Of a stretch of DNA of 64,000 bases, positions 16,961 to 26,228 are shown piece by piece. Within the stretch, counting starts at the first letter, position 1. The number at the start of each line of letters is the position of its first letter. The notes under the pieces are model-generated. The model saw nothing but the letters and a program-made list of their open reading frames with translations. It had not been told where the DNA came from and searched no databases. Source of the stretch: an uncultured Victivallales bacterium (GTDB lineage: Bacteria > Verrucomicrobiota > Lentisphaeria > Victivallales > UBA1829); assembly GCA_944390795.1 (NCBI GenBank), contig CALXRI010000003.1:133100-197099 (forward strand). Reading direction: 5' to 3'. Position numbers and translations under genes: made by a program.

Positions 16961-16988
16961 ATTATACCGAATCCTGGCAATTTTTCAA
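16961..16988 (-). promoter_or_regulatory. Sigma-70 promoter for the ynbE-ydbL pair
   Basis: On the minus strand, TTGAAA (16983-16988) and TATAAT (16961-16966) are 16 nt apart, about 83 nt before the YnbE-like ATG. The -10 box is consensus. Confidence 0.7.
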
Positions 16989-17094
16989 ACGGGAAATTCA
17001 AATTATTCTTCATGCAGCGAGAAAAATCCGCTGCACCTTTGCCGGGGGAAACTCGTGAAACCCGCATCCCGGGGAGAAAGAGTTTCTATCCGAT

Positions 17095-17311
17095 TTGTAT
17101 TTCAGACAATCTGCAATATATTATTTTGCAGTCCGGAATGGTCTCTGCGGTTTCGGAATGCGTTCCCCGCGCCTTCCCCTGCTGCCGTCAATGTCCCGGA
17201 GAGCTGTCTGCTGAGGCTCTCCGGAGGCGATGAATGGCCGCGCCGCCGGCCCTTCCATATGAGAAACGGTTGTTCCGCACTGAAAGCAAACCTGAAAACA
17301 AGGAGTGACTC
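17095..17311 (+). promoter_or_regulatory. Possible promoter and structured leader of the chagasin-like gene
   Basis: This non-coding stretch holds TTGTAT (17095-17100) and TATATT (17117-17122) at 16-nt spacing, then a leader of ~185 nt. The leader contains a perfect 9-bp hairpin, CCGGAGAGC (17196-17204) with GCTCTCCGG (17216-17224), and ends with AAGGAG before the ATG at 17312. No known riboswitch pattern is recognised. The stretch 16989-17094 shows nothing clear. Confidence 0.4.
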
Positions 17312-18094
17312 ATGAAACATTTTGCCATCTGTCTTGCCGGAATCCTCGCACTGGGAACCTTGCATGCCGACACATTTTTCTCCCTGGAGAAAGTGCCCGC
17401 CGTCCTGAACGCGACGATTCGGGCGAATCAGGATGTCGATCTCAAGCTGGAGGAGAACAGCACAAGCGGTTATGCCTGGACTGCCGTGTATGATGCGCGG
17501 CTCTGTTCCGTTTCCATCAAGCATGAGCGTCCTGATTTTCCCGCGTCCGACGGTTCCGGCGGTTACGCGGAAATTGAAATTGAACCTGTCGGAGGAACAT
17601 CCTTTTCCGTCACGCTGAATTATGTCAATCCCTCTGTTCCGAATGCTGCGCCTGCAAAGACTGTGAAAGTGAATGTGACGGTAGGTGCGGCTTATGGCGG
17701 CACGGTTGTCCGTTCCGCGGTTCAGTCCGCCGTTTCGCAGGCACAGTCCGTATCCGCTCCGGTGCAGACCGCCGGGAATATCCCCCTGCTTTACAATGAC
17801 CAGATGTTCCGCTTCGACTCCGTTCCCTCCGACGTGCAGACTTCGCTTCTTGCCGGACAGGACATTGACTTTGATCTGGAGGAGAAGCCCCGCGAAAACA
17901 TCTACTGGCAGGTCGTGAAATATGATGCGCGCGTCTGCCGTGTGAAGATCGAGCATGACCGCGGCGGACTTCTGAAACGCCCGAAGGCGGAGATCGAAAT
18001 CGACGGCGTTGCGCCGGGAACCACTGTTGTCGAACTGACCGCCGGAGCCGGCGCGAATGCAAAGGTCTTCCGCTGCCATGTCACGGTGAGGTGA
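17312..18094 (+). CDS. Secreted protein with two chagasin-like (inhibitor I42) domains
   Basis: A signal peptide (first ~20 residues, ending LHAD) precedes two similar beta domains of ~100 aa. Domain 1 has DLKLEENSTSGYAWTAV, matching the NPTTGY-type inhibitory loop of the I42/chagasin cysteine-protease inhibitors, and a C-terminal TSFSVTLNY strand. Domain 2 repeats the frame (DFDLEEKPRENIYWQVVKYD ... TTVVELTAG) but lacks the TSGY loop. Both share the segment YDAR(L/V)C(S/R)V. A Ser/Gln/Val-rich linker joins them. It is probably exported and may inhibit papain-like proteases; only domain 1 looks competent. Confidence 0.7.
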   Translation: MKHFAICLAGILALGTLHADTFFSLEKVPAVLNATIRANQDVDLKLEENSTSGYAWTAVYDARLCSVSIKHERPDFPASDGSGGYAEIEIEPVGGTSFSVTLNYVNPSVPNAAPAKTVKVNVTVGAAYGGTVVRSAVQSAVSQAQSVSAPVQTAGNIPLLYNDQMFRFDSVPSDVQTSLLAGQDIDFDLEEKPRENIYWQVVKYDARVCRVKIEHDRGGLLKRPKAEIEIDGVAPGTTVVELTAGAGANAKVFRCHVTVR

Positions 18095-18220
18095 TTCTTT
18101 CCGGCGTGAAAGAATGCCGGAAGTTGGAAACGGGGCTTCGGATCGCGGTTGTTTCCGTGAATTCCGGCGCCCCGGCGCCGTTTCAGCGGGGAAGGACTTC
18201 TCGGGACGGAACGCTTGTCC

Positions 18221-19582
18221 ATGGAGATGATGAAAAACAAATATCAGATGGATATGTGCCGGGGGCCGCTCTTCCGGCAGATCGTGGTGTTTTCCGTCCC
18301 GCTGATGCTTTCCGGCATCCTGCAGCTGCTGTTCAACGCGGCCGATCTGATTGTGATCGGACGCTTCGCCTCTCATGAGGCGCTTGCCGCGGTCGGCGCT
18401 ACTTCCGCGCTGACGATGCTGATCGTCAATGTGTTCATGGGGCTTTCCCTCGGAACGAACGTGCTGGTTTCCAATTACTACGGGGCGAAGGACCGGAAGA
18501 ACATGAGCCGCACCGTTCATACCGCCGTCCTGCTTTCGACGGCCGGCGGTGTGTTTCTGGCCCTGATCGGGATTCTGCTTGCGGAACCGCTGCTGATCCT
18601 GATGGCGACACCGGAGAACATTCTCCCGAAATCCCGCCTTTACATGTGGATTTACTTCGCGGGAATGCCGTTCATCATGCTGTACAATTTCGGAAGCGCC
18701 GTCCTGCGCGCGGTCGGAGACACCCGGCGTCCGCTCTATTTCCTGATGTTCGCCGGTTTGGTCAACGTTCTGCTCAATCTCTTTTTCGTTCTGGTTTTCC
18801 GCATGGATGTGGCGGGGGTGGCGCTGGCGACCGTGATTTCACAGGCGATCGCGTCGTTTCTTGTGCTGAAATGCCTGACGGATGCGCGGGACGCCTGCCG
18901 TGTCCGTTTCCGCGCGCTGCGGATTGATCTTCCCATTCTGAAAAACATGATGTGGATCGGTCTGCCCGCGGGGATTCAGGGAATGTTCTTTTCCATTTCC
19001 AACATGACGATCCAGTCGTCCGTCAACAGTTTCGGCTCGCTTGCGATTGCCGGAAACACCGCTGCATGCAGTCTGGAGGGCTTTGTCTATATCGGCTCGG
19101 TCGCCTATCATCAGACGGTTGTGAGTTTCGCCGGACAGAATCTCGGCGGAATGCGTTATGACCGGATCCGCAAAAGCATTCTTTACTGCATTCTCTGTTC
19201 TTCGGCCGTCTGCATCGCGGCAGGCTACGGCTTTCTGCTTTTCGGCGGGCCGCTGCTTTCCATCTACAATTCCGATCCGCAGGTGATTCAGTGGGGAATG
19301 CTGCGCACGAAGATTCTTTTCTCCACCTATTTCCTGTGCGGAATCATGGATGTGATCAGCGGCGCCCTGCGCGGACTGCGATATTCCTTCATGCCGGCCC
19401 TGGTCACGCTGCTCGGAGTCTGCGTCCTGCGCGTGCTCTGGGTCTGTTTCGTTTTCCCGCTGGATCCCACCATGGAAAATCTGATGCTTTCCTATCCGGT
19501 CACCTGGATCGTCACCGCGCTTGCCAACGGCGGATATCTTTACCTGGTTTGCAGAAGACTGTTTCGAACATGCGGTTCTTGA
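18221..19582 (+). CDS. MATE-family multidrug/sodium exporter (DinF/NorM-like)
   Basis: A polytopic inner-membrane protein of ~453 aa with about 12 hydrophobic segments and two homologous halves. MATE features include PLMLSGILQLLFNAADLIVI, GRFASHEALAAVGATSAL, NVLVSNYYGAKD and, in the second half, LPAGIQGMFFSISNMTIQSS. The closest type is the Bacteroidota/Firmicutes MATE exporters of unknown substrate. ATG 18221 is used; a TTG at 18215 and ATGs at 18227 and 18230 are also in frame, and the ribosome binding site is weak. Confidence 0.88.
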   Translation: MEMMKNKYQMDMCRGPLFRQIVVFSVPLMLSGILQLLFNAADLIVIGRFASHEALAAVGATSALTMLIVNVFMGLSLGTNVLVSNYYGAKDRKNMSRTVHTAVLLSTAGGVFLALIGILLAEPLLILMATPENILPKSRLYMWIYFAGMPFIMLYNFGSAVLRAVGDTRRPLYFLMFAGLVNVLLNLFFVLVFRMDVAGVALATVISQAIASFLVLKCLTDARDACRVRFRALRIDLPILKNMMWIGLPAGIQGMFFSISNMTIQSSVNSFGSLAIAGNTAACSLEGFVYIGSVAYHQTVVSFAGQNLGGMRYDRIRKSILYCILCSSAVCIAAGYGFLLFGGPLLSIYNSDPQVIQWGMLRTKILFSTYFLCGIMDVISGALRGLRYSFMPALVTLLGVCVLRVLWVCFVFPLDPTMENLMLSYPVTWIVTALANGGYLYLVCRRLFRTCGS

Positions 19583-19596
19583 GAGGGCCGGAAACC

Positions 19597-20481
19597 TTAT
19601 GTGTCCGGAGTTTTATTTTTCCGGACTTTTGCATTTTCCTGCCGCTGATATTCCTTCGGCGAGATTCCCGTATATTGCCGGAACACGCGGAAGAAATACG
19701 GCGGACTTGGAAAGCCGGATACCTTTGCCATGAAACTGAGAGAGCGCGGATAGTTGTTGCGCAGCAGCCATTTCACATTTTCAATCCGGCGTTCATTGAG
19801 GAGACGGACAAAGGTTTTTCCGAAGATTTTCCGGACACGGAACGCCGTATGCGATCTGGTCCAGCCCAGTTTTTCCGCAAGATCCGCAAGGGAGATGTTT
19901 CTGCGGAAATAGCCGTTGATGTAATCCCGGATGAAATCTTCCGGAGACTGGAAATTTTTTCTGGCTCCGGAAAGTTTTTCCTTCATGGCCAGCTGGCTTT
20001 CCAGAAAGCAGGAGAGCTCCTGCATCAGGATGTTCCAGAGCAGCGGAAGCTCTTCAAATTCCCGGTCCGTCAGCTCCCGGAGAGGCACTTTGAGCGGCGG
20101 TGGAATTTGTTTTTTTGAAACCAGCGCATTGTCCGACAGCTGCGCACGAGGTTGAAACACGCCGCAGAAGACGCAGAATCTGCGCATGCCGGGAATGTCG
20201 ACGATTCCGACCAGGCTCATGCCGCCGAACGGGCAGACCATGTAGAATGTCTTTCTTTCCTTTTCCGCATGGGCGCTGCAGGCGGGATCATCCCAGTTCC
20301 GGCATTCTCCCGCGTATTTCTTCAGGCAGCTTTTGCAGAGTTTTCCCAGCTGCGCGGTGTCCGTATCCGGGAAATTCATGCTGAACAGATAATTTCCGTC
20401 ACCGTCAATAATGCAGACGCGGCACTGGTAAATCCGTTCAATTGTTCGGATCAGCAGGTGGATTTCGTCCCTTTGCAGCAT
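19597..20481 (-). CDS. AraC-family regulator with N-terminal PocR-like sensory domain
   Basis: Residues about 5-150 resemble the PocR domain: YQCRVCIIDGDGNYLFSM, then spaced cysteines (LCKSCLKKYAGEC, PACSAH) and VCPFGGMSLVGIVDI. Residues about 180-285 are an AraC double helix-turn-helix (NISLADLAEKLGWTRSHTAF ... FFRVFRQYTGISPKEYQRQE). It probably senses a small ligand and controls the divergent pseudopilin-led operon at 20676. A GGGGAGAAAG ribosome binding site precedes the start. A minus-strand TATAAT at 20517-20522 fits its own promoter. Confidence 0.88.
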   Translation of the reverse strand: MLQRDEIHLLIRTIERIYQCRVCIIDGDGNYLFSMNFPDTDTAQLGKLCKSCLKKYAGECRNWDDPACSAHAEKERKTFYMVCPFGGMSLVGIVDIPGMRRFCVFCGVFQPRAQLSDNALVSKKQIPPPLKVPLRELTDREFEELPLLWNILMQELSCFLESQLAMKEKLSGARKNFQSPEDFIRDYINGYFRRNISLADLAEKLGWTRSHTAFRVRKIFGKTFVRLLNERRIENVKWLLRNNYPRSLSFMAKVSGFPSPPYFFRVFRQYTGISPKEYQRQENAKVRKNKTPDT

Positions 20482-20516
20482 GAAAATCTTTCTCCCCGGA
20501 CTTTTTGTATTTCTTT

Positions 20517-20522
20517 ATTATA
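20517..20522 (-). promoter_or_regulatory. -10 box of the AraC/PocR gene
   Basis: A consensus TATAAT on the minus strand 36 nt before the ATG. The -35 region (CTGTTT or TGTTTT) is weak, as expected for an activator-dependent or self-regulated promoter. Confidence 0.45.
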
Positions 20523-20596
20523 TCATGCATTTCCGTGAAAAACAGCTGGAATTTCAAGAATCGATAAAAAAGAGATTAAAATCAATAAATCGGATA

Positions 20597-20625
20597 TTGT
20601 TTTTCCGCAGGTTGCAACTTATAAT
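20597..20625 (+). promoter_or_regulatory. Sigma-70 promoter of the first carbohydrate operon
   Basis: TTGTTT (20597-20602) and TATAAT (20620-20625) with 17-nt spacing. Transcription would begin near 20632, which rules out the in-frame ATG at 20631 as the start and supports ATG 20676. A TTGCAACTT just before the -10 may be part of a regulator site; TTGCAAC also occurs upstream of 44901. Confidence 0.7.
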
Positions 20626-20675
20626 ATATTATGATTTCAAAGTTTGAAATGCGAGACAACGAAAAGGAGAGAAAG

Positions 20676-21461
20676 ATGAAGCGATGCGGCTTTTCCGAAA
20701 CAGTCTGTCTTTTTCCTGCTGAACGATTTACATTGATTGAACTTCTGGTGGTTGTTTCAATCATTGCGATTTTAGCCGCCATGTTGCTTCCCGCTCTGAA
20801 CCGGGCGCGGGAAAGCGCCCATGCCGCCAGCTGTCTGAACAATACGAAACAGTATGCAACGGCGGCCGCCAGTTATGCGGGCGACTACCACGGGATGCTT
20901 CCCGTCGGAGGTGGAGCGGAATGCAACCCCGGCACGCCGGACTGGACGCGGATCGGGCTCAATGTCCTGAACGGCGCCGGTTATCTGAAAATTCCCGGAA
21001 TAAAGGCGAGCTACAGGTTTTACGGTGTTCTCCTCTGTCCCGGCATGTTCCGGTATGTAGGGAAAATGCCGGATGCGGAGTCGACGAAAATTGCCTCGAA
21101 CGGTTTTTATCTGTTTGAAGTGTACGGTTCCTATGGAACCAACCGGATGCTCCGAGGGGGATATTATATCGAAAACACCTCGGGCAACGGGCATTTCGTG
21201 AAACTGGACAGAGTCAGTAACACCTCGTCCCATTTTTATTTCGGGGATCATACCAACTCATCCAATATCGTGGAGATCAAGAACCGGAATATTCAGACCA
21301 GTGTGGTGAGCTACAGTATCTCCACCGTGCATCAGAACGGAGCGAACTTCAGTTTCCTTGACGGTCATTCCGCCCGGATTGCCCTTTCGGAAATCGGGAC
21401 AGTGCCGACTTACTCGCCTTCTTCGTCCTATGTGTGGACCAGCGCCAATTATCCCTGGTGA
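20676..21461 (+). CDS. Pseudopilin-like protein (type IV pilin N-terminus, H-x9-DG type)
   Basis: The N-terminus has a class III (prepilin) signal: [20 protein letters not shown] with Glu at mature position 5, then a long amphipathic helix ([20 protein letters not shown]). Near the C-terminus is the H-x9-DG motif [12 protein letters not shown]. Such proteins are plentiful in Lentisphaerota and Planctomycetota and usually lie next to glycoside hydrolase or sulfatase genes; their role is not established. The start ATG has AAGGAGAG upstream and lies downstream of the promoter. It leads an operon of seven or eight genes on this strand. Confidence 0.9.
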   Translation: MKRCGFSETVCLFPAERFTLIELLVVVSIIAILAAMLLPALNRARESAHAASCLNNTKQYATAAASYAGDYHGMLPVGGGAECNPGTPDWTRIGLNVLNGAGYLKIPGIKASYRFYGVLLCPGMFRYVGKMPDAESTKIASNGFYLFEVYGSYGTNRMLRGGYYIENTSGNGHFVKLDRVSNTSSHFYFGDHTNSSNIVEIKNRNIQTSVVSYSISTVHQNGANFSFLDGHSARIALSEIGTVPTYSPSSSYVWTSANYPW

Positions 21462-21496
21462 ACAATAATCCGAACCTAAAACAGGAGTCTGATGAA

Positions 21497-23287
21497 ATGA
21501 AAAGAACAATGTGGAGCATCCTGCTGCTGGCAGGCGGATTTGCGGCATCTGCTGCGTCCGAATACCGCCTGGCGGGCGATGCCGAGAATGATATTTCCGT
21601 GCTTGTGCCGTCCGGAAGTCTGAAGGTGGCCCGCTTCCAGGGGATCAGGCCGCAGAAGGCGTTTTCCCTCTGTCAGGACGTGTTTACTCCGCGCCAGATG
21701 GAGAACGGCGCTCCGGCGGCGGAGTGGAAGCTTCTGGAGTCCGGAAACGGAAAAGTCGTGCTCGCTACGACCCTGCAGGAGCGCATTTCCGGAGTAGATC
21801 TGAACGGTGTGAGCTGCACAAAAACTTACGAGTTCCTGCGGGAGATTCCGGAGATCCGTGTCACCCTGCATTTCCGGAACGATTCCGGAAAAAGAAGATA
21901 TGTCTTCTGCGGCGTCCGGAATGAACTGTCCCTGCGCCCCGGCGCCCATGAGGCCGTTTATCCGCCGGCGGCGATCGGCACGTATCCCGTTTCGTCCGGC
22001 ATGTTTCTGGATTATTATTCCCAGCCTGCGCCATGGGTTTCCACGCCGGTGGAAGGGTGGATCGCACAGCTCAATCCCGGACTCCGGCAGGGAGTGGTTT
22101 TTCTGCCGGAATGGGATTCGCTCGGCATGCTGTATTCGGCAAAAGGCAATACTGCGGGATTCACGGTGGATGGCGGTTACCTGGCGCCCGGCGCGGAATT
22201 CAGCTTCCGCTATGTCATCCGGCCGCTGAAAGGGTTGGACGGAATCACCACGGCCAACGGCATGTTCGCCGCTTCGATCAGGCCGCATGCGGGAAACAGC
22301 GTCCGCCTTGCGCTTCTCCCGTATGAGGACGGCGAACTTTCCGGCACGATCCGGATTGTCGACGGGGACCGGAAGCTTCTGACGCAGACGCCTGTGAAGC
22401 TCTCATTGCGGAAAGGAAAGATTGAAACCGTGAACCTGAAGCAGCGTGCCCCCTCCGGACATACCGCGGTCCTCTTTTCCGGAACGATGAACGGCAGGGC
22501 GTTTGCGACGGAACAGTATTGCGAAAACGGATTCCGGATGCAGAGTCTTCCCGCCTGCGGATTTGCACCGCGCTTCCTGCGCGCCGCGCCGGAAAAGCGG
22601 CGTTTGAAAATCATATCCGGAACGGCGGAGAGAGCGGCGCGGAAGAGACAGGCCGTCTGTCTGTTCGGACTTTATACGAACTTCAATCGTTTTGAACGGA
22701 TTCTGAAAGACTGGAAGATCGACACCTATTCCGTCACATCTCCGGGAATGAAGGAGATTCCTCCCGCTTCGACGCTGGACGAATATTCCGTCATGATTGT
22801 CGGGAACGCGTTTCTCTCCAGTCTTGAGGTCTGCATGCAGAGAATCCGGAGTTTTGTGGAAAACGGCGGGATTCTGATCGTGACCGGCGGACCTTCCGCC
22901 TTCGGAACCGGCGGCTACGAGAAGAATCCGATCCTGAAGGAGCTCCTGCCGCTGGAGAGCGTTCCCTTCGATCTCCGTCCCGCCGCGGGAAAGGACCGGA
23001 TCGACAGCGGCGTTGCGATCACGGGGACGGGCATCCGTTCCGGAAAGGAGCCGTACGTCTACTGGATGCACCGTCTTGTGAAGCTTCGCCCGTCCGCCGA
23101 AGTCCTGTGGAAGGCCGGCGGAGAGCCGCTGCTTGTCAAAGGCTCTTTCGGGAAGGGCAGGGTGCTCTGTTTTCTCGGATCGCCCCTCGGGGATCCGAAG
23201 GACGGGAAAACGCCTTACTGGGATTCTGCGGAATATGAGAATGCAATGCGCGGCGTTATTGAGCGCGCGGAAAAGGAGGTGAAATGA
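21497..23287 (+). CDS. Large secreted protein with C-terminal glutamine-amidotransferase-like fold, function unknown
   Basis: A 596-aa protein with a signal peptide (MKRTMWSILLLAGGFAASAA). The first ~300 residues look like a beta-rich domain. The last ~200 contain EYSVMIVGNAFLSSLEVCMQ ... FVENGGILIVTGGPSAFGTG, a pattern seen in GATase1-like or ThuA-like proteins of Planctomycetota; no catalytic Cys triad is recognised. ATG 21497 has AGGAG about 8 nt upstream; an earlier in-frame start at 21434 overlaps the pseudopilin gene. The stop overlaps the next start. A role in glycan breakdown is inferred from the operon only. Confidence 0.7.
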   Translation: MKRTMWSILLLAGGFAASAASEYRLAGDAENDISVLVPSGSLKVARFQGIRPQKAFSLCQDVFTPRQMENGAPAAEWKLLESGNGKVVLATTLQERISGVDLNGVSCTKTYEFLREIPEIRVTLHFRNDSGKRRYVFCGVRNELSLRPGAHEAVYPPAAIGTYPVSSGMFLDYYSQPAPWVSTPVEGWIAQLNPGLRQGVVFLPEWDSLGMLYSAKGNTAGFTVDGGYLAPGAEFSFRYVIRPLKGLDGITTANGMFAASIRPHAGNSVRLALLPYEDGELSGTIRIVDGDRKLLTQTPVKLSLRKGKIETVNLKQRAPSGHTAVLFSGTMNGRAFATEQYCENGFRMQSLPACGFAPRFLRAAPEKRRLKIISGTAERAARKRQAVCLFGLYTNFNRFERILKDWKIDTYSVTSPGMKEIPPASTLDEYSVMIVGNAFLSSLEVCMQRIRSFVENGGILIVTGGPSAFGTGGYEKNPILKELLPLESVPFDLRPAAGKDRIDSGVAITGTGIRSGKEPYVYWMHRLVKLRPSAEVLWKAGGEPLLVKGSFGKGRVLCFLGSPLGDPKDGKTPYWDSAEYENAMRGVIERAEKEVK

Positions 23288-25209
23288 TGAAAACGGGAAT
23301 CCTCGCGCTTTTCTTCCTGTTCCTGCTGAATCTGCACGCGGAGATGGCGGTGGTCCGGGTCCTTCCGGACAAGATCAACTACCGTCTGAAGGAGAATGCC
23401 GTGATCTCCGTCACGCTCGCAAACCGCAGTCCGTCGGAGGACGGGGCGGAACTGTTCCTCTTCGACAAATGGGATCTGGAGCAGGAGAAGCTGATCGTGC
23501 GGCAATCCGTCCACCTTGCGGGGAAGACGGAGCGGACCTTCCGCATCCCGTGGAACTCCGGCGAAGTGCGCTATGGACACGAAGTCCGCGCCGTCCTGAA
23601 AAAAGACGGCCGGGAGATTGCCGCGAAATCGGAGTTTTTCAATGTCATCAACGAGTGGTGGCGCGTCAACATCGGGATCACGCCAAGCGTGGTTGCCGGA
23701 ACGGAGCAGGGGGATCGCCTCTGCGCCTGGTACGGCTTCCGTCCCTACCATACGCCGTTCAGCCGCTTCTATCACAATTCCTGGGGGGACAGTCCGATCG
23801 GCCCGTTCGCCACCTATTTCACCAACACGACTCCATGGAACATGGCTTTTTCCACGTTCGGCGTCTACTATGATCCCTCGATCAAAGAGAACGAGACCTG
23901 GTATGCGGAATCGGAAGCGCGCACCTACGGGGATTTCCGGAAGGATACCGCGCTCTCCCGCAAGTGGGGCGTGCACCGCACGATGTTCACCATTTCGTGC
24001 GCGACCAATGAACCCGGATTCGAGCTGGCGCGGAAACATCCGCAGTTCTTTCTCAAGGATGCGAAAGGCGATTTCCAATATCACGATCCCGTCGATCCTC
24101 TGGGGCTCTCCCGGAAAGGAAAGCCCTACGGCGCCGGCTGGTCGTATCTGAAGCCGGACTTCACCAACCGCGAGGTCTGGAAATTCTCCATGGACACGCT
24201 GATCGAAGGACTGAAGCATCTCGGCCAGGACGGCGTCTACTTTGACGGCGCCTACCGCTGCGAGGACGGTTACGACTTCGAGGGAAATCTTCTGCGCGGG
24301 AAATATGATTTCGATGAAACGAACCATGCGCTTTCCGCCTACATCAACCAGCGTCTGCGCTCTTTCCGGCCCGATCTTTACTTCTGGGTCAACAACGGCG
24401 CGGGAGGCTCCTACCGCAACATCCTTTCCAATCCGGCCTCCGGAGCTCTCTGGGAACTGGGCAATTTCCATCAGGATCCGCATCATCCTCTGAATCTCTG
24501 GAGCTCGATCAAGGAGAGCGCCGTCAATGCGCGGAACCAGCTCTGGGAGACCAAATACAGGGAGGATGTGAAAAGCAATATTCTGCATATCGGCTACAGC
24601 AACTACCCGACCGGAGTCTGGTATGTGGGCCCGAGTGCGGCGAAATGGGCGCAGAAGGGTTTGAAATTCACCAATTTCAAGCCGTCCCGCCAGTTCTGGT
24701 GCATCAACAGTCATCTGGCGGCGATCATGGCGGCGGTCTGCGGACACCCCTACGGAGAAGGCATGGCATACCGGCCGTTCACCCAGATGATGACCCGTTA
24801 TTCCGACTTCTACTGGAACGAGGACGTCCGCCTCGTCCGGAAGGCGTTCCGCAAATTCAACCTTGACAGTCTCAGGGACGTCTGGTGGGAGGATTTCGTC
24901 TATACCAGGAGCGCGCCGGACCATAAGGACTACTACATTCATCTGCTGAATGCTCCGGACACGCTGCGCCACTCCTTCTCCACGATCCGGGAGACGAAGG
25001 AGGCCAAAGGCGTGGAAATCTCCTCCCGGATCTTCAAGGATGCGGGGCGTCTGCGCGCATGGGCGATTCAGCCTTACGGGCTTGACTCCGCCGTTCTCGA
25101 ACCGGCGGTCCGGAGCATCACGCCGAAAAAAGTGGACGGCGAACTGGTTTTCACGCTCCCTCCGTTCCGCTATTACACTCTGCTTGTCATCCGCGAAATA
25201 ACAAAATAA
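23284..25209 (+). CDS. Secreted glycoside-hydrolase-like TIM-barrel protein, family not assigned
   Basis: A 641-aa protein with a signal peptide (MMKTGILALFFLFLLNLHAE). An Ig-like beta domain (about residues 20-115) precedes a probable TIM barrel with KWGVHRTMFTIS, GLKHLGQDGVYFDGAYRCED and RSFRPDLYFWVNN, and a C-terminal beta domain ends in LPPFRYYTLLVIR. The Asp of GVYFDG is a candidate catalytic residue at a strand end. The three-domain layout recalls GH66 dextranases, but no sequence motif confirms it. The start overlaps the preceding stop. Confidence 0.65.
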   Translation: MMKTGILALFFLFLLNLHAEMAVVRVLPDKINYRLKENAVISVTLANRSPSEDGAELFLFDKWDLEQEKLIVRQSVHLAGKTERTFRIPWNSGEVRYGHEVRAVLKKDGREIAAKSEFFNVINEWWRVNIGITPSVVAGTEQGDRLCAWYGFRPYHTPFSRFYHNSWGDSPIGPFATYFTNTTPWNMAFSTFGVYYDPSIKENETWYAESEARTYGDFRKDTALSRKWGVHRTMFTISCATNEPGFELARKHPQFFLKDAKGDFQYHDPVDPLGLSRKGKPYGAGWSYLKPDFTNREVWKFSMDTLIEGLKHLGQDGVYFDGAYRCEDGYDFEGNLLRGKYDFDETNHALSAYINQRLRSFRPDLYFWVNNGAGGSYRNILSNPASGALWELGNFHQDPHHPLNLWSSIKESAVNARNQLWETKYREDVKSNILHIGYSNYPTGVWYVGPSAAKWAQKGLKFTNFKPSRQFWCINSHLAAIMAAVCGHPYGEGMAYRPFTQMMTRYSDFYWNEDVRLVRKAFRKFNLDSLRDVWWEDFVYTRSAPDHKDYYIHLLNAPDTLRHSFSTIRETKEAKGVEISSRIFKDAGRLRAWAIQPYGLDSAVLEPAVRSITPKKVDGELVFTLPPFRYYTLLVIREITK

Positions 25210-25231
25210 CCGAACACGGAAAGGATTCACG

Positions 25232-26209
25232 ATGAAGCACTCCTCATTTTTTCTGGCTGCGGGACTTGCGCTTGCAGGCTCCCTTCTGCCCGCCTCCGAA
25301 CCTGCAAAGAGCATGCCCTTCGACAACGAAGGGACGCATCTGATGAACGTCTGTCTGAACGGGACGATGTTCATGCCGGCCGACCGGCGGTACTGCACTC
25401 GCGATTTCCAGAACGGCGCGACAGGAAAACGCCTGAAGATTTATCCCAATAAAAACTTCCCGGAATATGATGCGAAGGAAGGCGCTGTTGTCACGCAGGA
25501 CGGACGTTTCTGGCTGATCGGGGGATCCGGAACCATAAACAATAAACGCTGGCAGCCCACGGATGTGATCCTGACGGGAATCGTCAAGGGTGACGGAACG
25601 CTGGAAGGAATGAAAAAAGTCCGCTCTCTGCCGTTTCCCGTGAAACACTGCCGGGCGGCGATGCATGGAAACCGGATTTATGTGCTGGGGGGAAACAACC
25701 GCAGTGATCTTGTCTCCGCGGAGATTCTGAAGGACGGGGAGCTGGGGGAATGGAAGACGCTTCCTTCGTATCCGACCGCCGTCGCGCAGGGGGGGCTTGT
25801 CTGCTGGCGCGGCGTTCTGTATGCCAATGGCCGGTCCACCTGGCGGCAGGGATCCGGAAAAATGTATGCCCTGAAACTCCGTGAAGACGGTTCCGCCGCG
25901 GGCAAATGGGAGCGTGTCGACTCCCCGGATAACGCGCAGGGGTATCTGAAAGTGCACAGCAATGCGCTTTACTACTTTGACGAGATCTCCGGCAGGATTT
26001 ACAAGACCGTGCAGGAGGAGGACGGGATTCAGCTCAAGGAATGGGAAGTCGCCGGAAACATGCCGTGTCCTCCGAAAACCGTCGGCGTTGATGTTGTGGA
26101 TGTTCCCGGCGGCTGGCTTTTCTGCGGCGGATTTCTGCCCCGGGGGAAGGATAACAAGTTCGCAGGGTTCCTCAAACCGTGCTTTCTCCCGTTTTCCGCG
26201 TTGAAATAG
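25232..26209 (+). CDS. Secreted kelch-like beta-propeller protein
   Basis: A 325-aa exported protein: signal peptide MKHSSFFLAAGLALAGSLLP, then repeated blades with kelch-like turns (FWLIGGSGTI, RIYVLGGNN, GVLYANGR, GGWLFCGGF). Kelch-type propellers in carbohydrate loci are often sugar-binding or sialate-mutarotase-like; no catalytic residues can be assigned here. It lies 22 nt after the TIM-barrel gene with AAAGGA upstream, in the same operon. Confidence 0.65.
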   Translation: MKHSSFFLAAGLALAGSLLPASEPAKSMPFDNEGTHLMNVCLNGTMFMPADRRYCTRDFQNGATGKRLKIYPNKNFPEYDAKEGAVVTQDGRFWLIGGSGTINNKRWQPTDVILTGIVKGDGTLEGMKKVRSLPFPVKHCRAAMHGNRIYVLGGNNRSDLVSAEILKDGELGEWKTLPSYPTAVAQGGLVCWRGVLYANGRSTWRQGSGKMYALKLREDGSAAGKWERVDSPDNAQGYLKVHSNALYYFDEISGRIYKTVQEEDGIQLKEWEVAGNMPCPPKTVGVDVVDVPGGWLFCGGFLPRGKDNKFAGFLKPCFLPFSALK

Positions 26210-26228
26210 TTGAAAAGGAAAGATGGCG

